From positions 1 to 55,452 of the forward strand of contig CALMYJ010000007.1 in the NCBI GenBank assembly GCA_937873715.1: a stretch of 55,452 nucleotides of DNA, in the 5' to 3' direction. A program made the translations under genes and the position numbers. The notes under the pieces are model-generated. The model searched no databases, had not been told where the DNA came from, and worked only from the letters and a program-made list of their open reading frames with translations. Positions 46,501 through 54,200 of the stretch are shown here, piece by piece; position 1 is the stretch's first letter; every line of letters begins with the position of its first letter. This DNA comes from an uncultured Chitinophagaceae bacterium (GTDB taxonomy: Bacteria; Bacteroidota; Bacteroidia; Chitinophagales; Chitinophagaceae).

Positions 46501-49500
46501 ATGGTGCTTCTACCACATTTACTATAAAGGGTAACTGGCGCCGGCAGGGTAGTACAATGGGGCTTTTTGTTCCTATTGCAGCAGGCACAACGGTAATATT
46601 TGGCGGTAACGGAAATGCCACAACGCCGCAAACTATCAGTATCTCATCCGGTACCGAAACTTTTGGCAATAGTTTTTACAGCAGTGTTACCCTTAACAAT
46701 GGTACTTATGTAAGGTTGGGCAGCCCGGTTACACTGCAGCCGTCCAACATTTTTACCCTTACAAATGGTATCCTCGAAACAACGGCCACCAATATCCTGT
46801 ATATCCGTAATACCGCTGTTACCGGCATCACAGGTGCAGGCACATCTGCAACATACATCAATGGGCCTGTGCGCTGGGATATTGCATTGGCAGCAAAATA
46901 TACAGTGCCATTGGGAAAAAATAATGCGTATCTCCCTTTCGACATTACACCACTTGCCGCAGCGGCCAACACCATAACTGTTGAAGCTTTTGATGCAGAC
47001 TGCACAGGCGCACCAGATGGCACTACTGTACTTTCAATTAGTAATACTGAATACTGGGCTTTATCGGCCAGCAATAGTTTTGCATCGGGTGCTACAGTAT
47101 CAGCGGCACGTACTTCGGGCATTGGCGCATTTAATATGCTGGCCAAAAGCACTGCTGCGGCCGGTATTTACAGCGCAATTGGAGGCACTACGGGAACTGT
47201 AGGCAGCATACCGGGTATTGTAAATGGAAACACCGGTAATGCATCGCCCTGGTACCTGGCTATTGCTTTCGGTCCGCTTAGCATAACGGTTACCAGTATC
47301 TCCTATCCAACCTGTACCGGAAATGAAGGGGCTATTACTGTAGCTGGTAGTGGTGGCGTTCCGCCCTATTCATATAATATTAATGGTGGCAGTTACCAGC
47401 CATCCGGTACATTTAATGCTTTGGCAGCAGGAGTGTACAGCTTAGGGGTAATGGATAATATCGGCACAATACGTACCATCGATGTGGAACTGGATGTGCT
47501 GGTGGTAACAACAGATACCGGCACCTGTACCGGAGGGTCGGTGCAGTTGCAGGCCAATACATCAACTGCATGGAGCTATAGCTGGACGCCTGCTACCGGC
47601 CTGAGCAGCACTACAATATCCAACCCGGTAGCTAATCCTGCAAGCACCACCACTTATACGGTAAGTGCAATTGTTGTTGATAATACAGTTAACCTGATTG
47701 CTAACCCCGGTTTTGAATCTGGCGCAACAGGGTTTGCCTCTGGTTATATCCATCATACCTGTGGCGCTTATGCCAGTTCGTGGAATCCGCCTACGGGTGC
47801 ACCCTGGCCATGTAATGGCAACAATGGCTATGGTGAATTTCATAATGGTATTTACAAAGTAGTGAACAATGCCCAGGAGCTTTGTACTAATCTTGCCAGT
47901 TTTGGCCCTCGTACCGGCAACAGTATGATGGTAATTGACGGGCCGAATCATGCCAGCTTTACCGTATCACCTTATTATTTCTGGCGCCAGGATTTAACAG
48001 GGCTTGCCACCAACACTTATTATGTGTTTACCTATTGGGTACGCAATGCATTTAACGGGGATCCCAATGATAACCCCCCCATCATCAGAACTACGATAAA
48101 TAATATTGAAATAACAGGAACAGCAAGCTATCCCAATCCTTATACCGTTAATACTGCTGCATGGACACAAATATCCTACCTGTGGTATTCGGGTGCCAGC
48201 ACTACTGCTACTATTGAGATGTACGATATTAAGGTAAGGGATGCCTCCAACGATTTTGCTATTGATGACATGTCGTTTTACATCACCTGTAACCCAACAA
48301 AGAATGTTACGGTTACTATTAATCCTATCCCTACACTTGATGTAGTGTCGCAGCCCGGCACAGCTTGTATTGGGGATGGCGCAGTTATTAGTCTTACCGG
48401 CTTAACACCCAATAGCACTTTCACGGCCAGTTATAGTATTAACGGAATTACGCAAATACCGGTTGCAGGTATACTCTCCGATGCTTCCGGCAATGCCAGT
48501 TTCAACAGCGCTGCTTTATCTGCTTTAAACAACGGGCAGGTATTACAGGTGAGCAGCCTAATTAATACAACAGGCTCTAGCAATTGCAGCCAGTCGTTTA
48601 CCGGAAAAACAGTAACCCTTGCCGTTAGCACTTTTGTTACATGGTTAAATACGGGCGATACCGATTGGAATACCTCCTCCAACTGGTGTGGCGGCATACC
48701 AACGGCCACTACTAATGTACTAATCCCAGATTATGGTATTGCCGGAACCTATCCCGTAATAGCAAATGGAGATGCCGGCTTTACCAACAATATTATTATT
48801 TCCGGCAATGCATCAGTTACAATCAATGCAGGAGCCTCTCTTGCTGTGAGTGGCACTTACACCAGCAGTGGTAACCTTGTTAATAATGGCGAACTGATTT
48901 TTAACAGCAGTGCTATTGCACAAAGTTTTCCGGGCGCAACAGGCAATGTTGGTGCCATGCATGTGTTGAGGGTAAATAACACTTCGGGAGAAAATCCTGC
49001 TGTTATATTCAACCGGAGTTTTGCCATTACCGGGGCGCTGCTGCCCGATGCCGGTGTAATTAATGTACAAGATGCTTTTGTTACGCTTGCCTCAACTGCT
49101 ACGGCTACAGCCAGGGCAGGAGTAACCGGCGCTACCAGCGGATTTTCTTATACAGGTACGGGCCTCTTTATCGTACAGCGTTATTTTCCTGCACGCAGGG
49201 GATGGCGGTTAGTGGCTGCACCCATCAAATCGGGAGCACCGCATACCATTGCCGAAGCATGGCAGGAGCAAACTACAGGTAGAAATTATACGGCCGGTAG
49301 CTGGGCAGCATCTGTTGCAGCCGATACGGTTGCTGCTGGTTTTGCTACACAAATTACAGGGGGTACAATGGCCAATGGCTTCGACCAGGGCTTACGCAAT
49401 AATCCATCCATAAAATATTTCAACGCCGGTTCATGGCCTTCGCCGGCAAACACCAATAACACACTTGTAAACAGCCAGGAAGGATGGATGCTTTTTGTAC

Positions 49501-50957
49501 GTGGCGACAGGGTTAATTACGGTGAAATAACCGACCAGTATAAAGCACCAACCAGTACTACTTTGAGGCCAAGGGGGCAGTTGTATACCGGGGGCAAATC
49601 TGTTACATCATCTGGGCTTACCGTGGTTGGCAACCCCTATGCTTCGTCTGTCGATTATCTAACGATGACCCGTACGGGTGCCGGCTGGCCTGCAGCACCG
49701 GCTTATTATGTGTGGGATCCCTACCTGGGAGGCTCAGAAGGTGTTGGCGCTTTTGTAGCCCTCACCTGGGACAATGATAATAATGTATTCCTGCGTTCTG
49801 CGCCACTAACAGGAACGGGTACCAGTAATTACGATAACAGGTATATACCTTCCGGTGCGGCAATCATGGTTGATTTTCCGGCTGGAGGTGGTACACTCGA
49901 ATTAAATGAAACTGATAAAGTGGCTTTTAGCGCTACAAATGCCTTTAGGCCTGCACCACTTAAAACACAGCAGCGATTCAGAATTGTGCTGAATACGGTA
50001 CAAGCCGATAAGAGCACTGATATCACTGATGGTATACTGGTTTTGCTGGGCCAGCAGTATAATAATGCGGCAGACGAAAACGATGCCCGTAAGCTTGGCA
50101 ACTTTAATGAAAATATCGTAATAGAAAAAGACAGCAAATTACTGGTAATCGAAAGACGAAAAATATATACCGAATACGATACCATCTTTTTAGGACAGTA
50201 CAGGATGCAGCGTAAAACATACCAGTTGGAATGTATTGCCGAAGGTAATATTGCCGCACCTGGAGTTAAAGCTTTTTTAGAGGATAAATATCTTAAAACA
50301 AGTGTTCCCATTAGCCTGCAGGGGAATACAAAAATCAACTTTACCATTACTGCTGATGCTGCTTCTGCTGCAGCCGACAGGTTCAGGATTGTATTTAACA
50401 GAAATACAGTTTCCAGCCTGCAGGCAGATGCAGTTGTGCAAAAAACTGATGTGGAAATACAATGGAATATCGCTCCGGGTGCAGTGATAAACCGCTATGA
50501 AGTTGAGCGCTCGAAAGATGGGATATTTTTTGAAAAAGTTGCTACAGTAAAAACAAACAACAGGGTTGCCTTGCCTGCAAAATACAAATGGATAGATGTT
50601 GCTCCTGTGCCTGCTCTATATCAGTACCGCATAAGGGCGGTTAATGAATTTGATGAAGCTATTTATAGTGAGCCTGTACAGGCAGACTTACAAAACGGTG
50701 TGCCATTCGCAAAAGTTTATCCCAACCCCGTAATGGATGGCATTATTCGTTTGCAAATGAACAGCATGCCTGCCGGTGCTTACAAAGCAACGCTTGCAGA
50801 TGGTTCCGGCAAAGTGTTGCAGGTGCAATCGTTCCGGTATAATGCCAATACTGCAACAGTAGAAATAGCAGGTAAAGCATTATCGGCCGGAGTTTATCTC
50901 CTGGAGCTGGTTGGGCCCGGAGGGCTGACTGCTACAGAAAAAATATTTTTTAAATAA
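43563..50957 (+). CDS. Giant modular surface protein B with type A T9SS C-terminal signal
   Basis: This 2464-residue secreted protein starts at 43563 with a signal peptide (MLSRTGRYLCCLFLGTIALAFAYGA); an ATG at 43530 is possible. Modules by residue: a short solenoid-like piece ending in the INGPLRW / TEYWSM unit (about 25-320); an Ig-like domain; two fibronectin-III-like domains (about 425-620); a full solenoid cassette (about 621-1237: TNSPIYG, NNQGYSPG, GYPNHVTIVNVG, CGGIII, INGPVRW, TEYWAL); a SprB-like repeat and an Ig-like segment; a beta-sandwich opening LIANPGFESG (about 1376-1577), matching protein A; a further solenoid-like piece (about 1694-1870); the segment QRYFPARRGWRLVAAPI and a large domain after it; an FN3-like domain (about 2290-2375); and a type A sorting domain (about 2380-2464: VYPNPVMDGIIRL, AGVYLLELV). 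No catalytic motif was recognised. Type A signals normally lead to cleavage and surface attachment or release. Confidence 0.9.
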   Translation: MLSRTGRYLCCLFLGTIALAFAYGADISSTATGGNWNATGSWVGGVVPVAGDNVTIVAGAVITVNVNSQCLSLIINGTLTRSLGNLTVNGSFTNNGTINNFPTGGTVTMAGTVSATIGGVNPVTVYNLIINKTAGSGVTLSQPLTVNNILTLTAGVLSTDAANVISLTNTAVTALAGAPFSATKMINGPLRWTLATTATNYTFPVGSGTTYLPFILNAVNSAAGNRATVQAFNTGSGGSGLNLSATEYWSMSTDAGLGTTGSTVSISRPTAISPYNLIGRSTTANGTYTSLAGTVGANGITGSNDIGTTSPWFFAFAMGAITTGTVSGSPFCAGATGINVPFTYSPAANFPAGTCTFTAELSDGSGSFATPSTLQSVVSNASGSQSVVVSIPMVPAGTGYRIRIVSNAPAVNGADNAANLEVSSTPTVATGIANGPISTTTATLNGTVSANGVSTSVTFNYGTSIAYGSNATAAQSPVTTQSTAVSAAITGLTPNTLYHFRVNSTNGTCPAAGADATFTTLPNAPVVGTATSPASSGFTANWLAPAIPGTATFTYTVQASTDPAFGTISATGSAIPSGTTTYVFTMLLPSTTYYYRVMAVNATGNSAWSATSASITTTNGIDYYNTGNVAGNLTTSWTTSPTGVGGTLLSAGSNNFTSGDVFHIRTGTTVTTTAPWTISGTSCRLNINGTLTLSHAFGISGIFANNGTFNAGSQTVTFGTGGDITGTNASTFYNLVIATTSAADIVTLSRSDITIRQNSGGGTLTLQNGIFQIGAGHILYFDNNSGTNGLVNNGGNLATTGLNGADGGRVVLMNGSGANFNITGTGTTHFYDLSFGTAVGAGNRRVVQSNPGRVVINGTLTMPDNQSRWATNSPIYGPNATLYINNNNQGYSPGAGERLEWMAMASGTIGTTAGYPNHVTIVNVGTSLNNGTGFGPSGSWSIQGTLSIGDGTVAGTATLQSMTAFTCGGIIIDHNSTLKHGASTTFTIKGNWRRQGSTMGLFVPIAAGTTVIFGGNGNATTPQTISISSGTETFGNSFYSSVTLNNGTYVRLGSPVTLQPSNIFTLTNGILETTATNILYIRNTAVTGITGAGTSATYINGPVRWDIALAAKYTVPLGKNNAYLPFDITPLAAAANTITVEAFDADCTGAPDGTTVLSISNTEYWALSASNSFASGATVSAARTSGIGAFNMLAKSTAAAGIYSAIGGTTGTVGSIPGIVNGNTGNASPWYLAIAFGPLSITVTSISYPTCTGNEGAITVAGSGGVPPYSYNINGGSYQPSGTFNALAAGVYSLGVMDNIGTIRTIDVELDVLVVTTDTGTCTGGSVQLQANTSTAWSYSWTPATGLSSTTISNPVANPASTTTYTVSAIVVDNTVNLIANPGFESGATGFASGYIHHTCGAYASSWNPPTGAPWPCNGNNGYGEFHNGIYKVVNNAQELCTNLASFGPRTGNSMMVIDGPNHASFTVSPYYFWRQDLTGLATNTYYVFTYWVRNAFNGDPNDNPPIIRTTINNIEITGTASYPNPYTVNTAAWTQISYLWYSGASTTATIEMYDIKVRDASNDFAIDDMSFYITCNPTKNVTVTINPIPTLDVVSQPGTACIGDGAVISLTGLTPNSTFTASYSINGITQIPVAGILSDASGNASFNSAALSALNNGQVLQVSSLINTTGSSNCSQSFTGKTVTLAVSTFVTWLNTGDTDWNTSSNWCGGIPTATTNVLIPDYGIAGTYPVIANGDAGFTNNIIISGNASVTINAGASLAVSGTYTSSGNLVNNGELIFNSSAIAQSFPGATGNVGAMHVLRVNNTSGENPAVIFNRSFAITGALLPDAGVINVQDAFVTLASTATATARAGVTGATSGFSYTGTGLFIVQRYFPARRGWRLVAAPIKSGAPHTIAEAWQEQTTGRNYTAGSWAASVAADTVAAGFATQITGGTMANGFDQGLRNNPSIKYFNAGSWPSPANTNNTLVNSQEGWMLFVRGDRVNYGEITDQYKAPTSTTLRPRGQLYTGGKSVTSSGLTVVGNPYASSVDYLTMTRTGAGWPAAPAYYVWDPYLGGSEGVGAFVALTWDNDNNVFLRSAPLTGTGTSNYDNRYIPSGAAIMVDFPAGGGTLELNETDKVAFSATNAFRPAPLKTQQRFRIVLNTVQADKSTDITDGILVLLGQQYNNAADENDARKLGNFNENIVIEKDSKLLVIERRKIYTEYDTIFLGQYRMQRKTYQLECIAEGNIAAPGVKAFLEDKYLKTSVPISLQGNTKINFTITADAASAAADRFRIVFNRNTVSSLQADAVVQKTDVEIQWNIAPGAVINRYEVERSKDGIFFEKVATVKTNNRVALPAKYKWIDVAPVPALYQYRIRAVNEFDEAIYSEPVQADLQNGVPFAKVYPNPVMDGIIRLQMNSMPAGAYKATLADGSGKVLQVQSFRYNANTATVEIAGKALSAGVYLLELVGPGGLTATEKIFFK

Positions 50958-51236
50958 ATCATGAAAAACTTTTGAAATAAGCCTTCAACCAGTATAAACG
51001 GCCGACAATTACTCCAGCTTGTCTCTTTTTTGTACTGCTTTAATCTCATCCTTTGATACCGCCATATAGTATTGTATTCGCCCGGGCGCAAGCACTGCTT
51101 TGCTGCAAGGGTATTATTAACGATTAACCGCTAAAGTATGAAAAGAGAATTCTGCAGCCTGCCTATTCCGCTATTTAATGTTGCCGGGCAAACGCATAAT
51201 GGCAACGGCCATTATTTAACAAGTCATTTAACGATT

Positions 51237-54200
51237 ATGAAAAAAAAACAACCCAAATTCCAATTCTTGAAAGCATGGACGATGCTGCTAATGGCTTTTT
51301 TTGCTTTGGGAACGGCAAATGCCCAAATTCCCTATCTGGCAGGCTCAGGAACTACTCATGATGTTATTGTGTCAGGAGTAAAATCCGCTGCCTGGAGTCT
51401 TGATAATACGAATTTGGGAACAACGTCGGGCGGTTATTATACTGTTACGAATACTAACGGTTGCTCAAACCATTGGTCAACTGTTAATACGATTGGAATT
51501 AACAACAATTCGCTTAGTTATCGTTATTTGGTTGCCCAGGTAAAACTAAGGGCAGGAAAAACTTCTATTGGTTCTACTTCTGTTTTTGATCTTGTACGTG
51601 ATGGTTATCCTGCTAACGATAATAATGCTGTCTGCAACAGCACAGCAGGCCGGTTAGAACTTAAAAACTGCCCTGGGTTTGCATATTCAGATGCAGACGA
51701 CGTTTGGCTTGTTATTGATTATGGGTCAATTCGAACGCTTCTTTGGACTCGTATGGCAATCTTAGACCCCGGTCAAAATTATATGATTAAACACATGTAT
51801 TTATGTACTACAGCGCCTACCTGTCCTGTAGCAATTCCCGACATTACTGCAGATCAGACCGGGATTACCCAAACAAGTACTGGAGATATAGGTCAGAATT
51901 CCACTGATAACCTGCTCTCAAATTTCAGGATAAATTCTACCGGCCCTGCCCAGCTTAACAGTCTTTCCTTTGCGGCGGGTGGCGATTTTGCAACAGGCGA
52001 TGTTTCTAATTTTAAATTATATGCAAGTACAGGCAATACTTTTCCGGGCGGCTCTCCCATAACCGGCGGCACCTTTAATGCTTCCGGAATTGGTTCAGGT
52101 GGTACGGTTACGTTTTCAGGTTTATCTCGATCCTTACCTGCGGGTGCTACCTACTTTTTTATAACTGCTGATATTCCGTCTGGCGCTACTTTGGGTAAAA
52201 AAGTAAGGGTACCGGCTACGCCTACCCTAAATTTTGCATCAGTGGGAACATTCAGCAATACCATCGGTATCGGTGGGGAAAAAACTATAGTTCCTCCCAT
52301 ACCTCCTGTTATTGATCTTAATCATACAAGTATTACACAAACAACTGCAGGTAATGTGTCTCGGAGTACAACCGATAATATACTGTCTAACTTCAGGGCA
52401 ACTGTAAATACATCCAATGCCGTTTTAAACAGTCTTTCCTTTGTGGCAGGCGGCAGCTTTGCGACAGGTACAGTTACCAATTTTAAATTATATACCAATA
52501 CAACAAATGTTTTCCCCGGCGGCTCGGCTTTAAGCACTGTGTCGGCAGGCGCTATAGCCAGCGGTGGCACAGTTACCTTTTCCGGCCTTACACAGTCTTG
52601 CCCTAAGGATAATAGTACTTATTTCTGGATAACGGCAGATATTTCAGCTTCCGCAACAGCCGGCAGCACCATAAGTGTTCCTGCTACGCCAACTGTAAAT
52701 TTTGCTTTGGGTACGCCAACCAATAACGTAACGGCAGGAGGTACCAAAACAGTTGTACTTTCTGTAACTTATTACAGCAAAAATGGTTCTAATAATGGTC
52801 GCCTCGAGTCAAGCTGGGGAACTAATGCAGCCGATGGTACAGGAACTGCCCCGCCTAACTTTACATCAGGTGATAAGTTTGTGATAAGGTCTGGCACAAC
52901 CATTACTGTTAGTGGTGGTACATGGACTGTAAACGGTGGTCCTGATTGTGAATTAAATATAAATGGTACACTTTCTCTTTCAAGTCCAATTGTTGTTGGT
53001 GGCGCTTTTAATTTCAATACAGGGGGCACTTTTACACATGGCGCCCAAAGCGTTACTTTAGGCACCAACGGAAGCATTGGTGGTACAAATACCGGAACGC
53101 CTGTTTTTGCCGACCTCATTATCAATACAACCAATAATAGTGATATAGTTTACCTGAACAGGTCTCGGATTCTTATACAGCAAAGCCGCACCTTATTCCT
53201 TACAAAGGGTATTTTTAATGTAGGCGCTTCTAATGTAATTCAAATGGGAGAAGCTAATGGAAATGTTAACATTAATGCAACCGGCGGCGGTAATTTTGCC
53301 ACAACAGGTGCCAATGGTGGTGAAGATGGCGGTAATATTGATTTCAGAGGTACCAGCGGGCATCAGCTTATTGTAACAGGTACCGGTACGCTTGGCTCTC
53401 CAACTTTTTACAATATTTACACCGGGCACACTGATGCCAACTGGCGATTAACACTTAGCAGTGCGAATATTAAAATAAACGGAACCCTTTCAAATACATC
53501 TTTAACAGGAGCTACTGTGAACAGTTCCAACCAGTGGGTAGTCAATACAAATTCTCCTGTATATGGGCCTAATTCAACCCTTGTAATAAACAGGAACAAC
53601 CAGGGCTACTCTCCCGGAAATGAATGGAACGCCACAAGCGGTTATATAATAGGTACAACACCTGGTTATCCTAATAATGTAACAATCGCTAATGTTGGTA
53701 CTTCGGGTGGTAATGTTGGTGGTGTTAGTGTGGGGCTTAATATAAATAGTGCCAGGAATATTAATGGTACCCTTACTGTTGGTACACCTGCAGTTTCGGC
53801 TAATGTGGGTATAAGCAGCAGCAGTTTTGTATCTGGAGGTATTGTGGTGAACAATAATTCTAATTTAGGAGCAGCAACAAGCTTTAGGGTAAACGGCAAC
53901 TGGTTAAGACAAGGCACAACAATAGGTAACTTTGTAGCTACTGCAGGCATTACCGTAACTTTTGGCGGTAATGGCACCTCCGGATCACCGCAAACAATCG
54001 GGCTTTCTACCGGTACAGAAACTTTTGCCAATAGTAATGCCAATATAGCTATCGCCAACGGCACTTATGTAAAATTGAACAGCCCGGTTACACTAGGTAC
54101 TGCCAGAACTTTAACCTTAACCTCCGGTATCCTTGAAACAGATCCTACCAATATCCTGAGTATCACCAATACGGCTGCCGCAGCCATTACCGGTGCAGGC

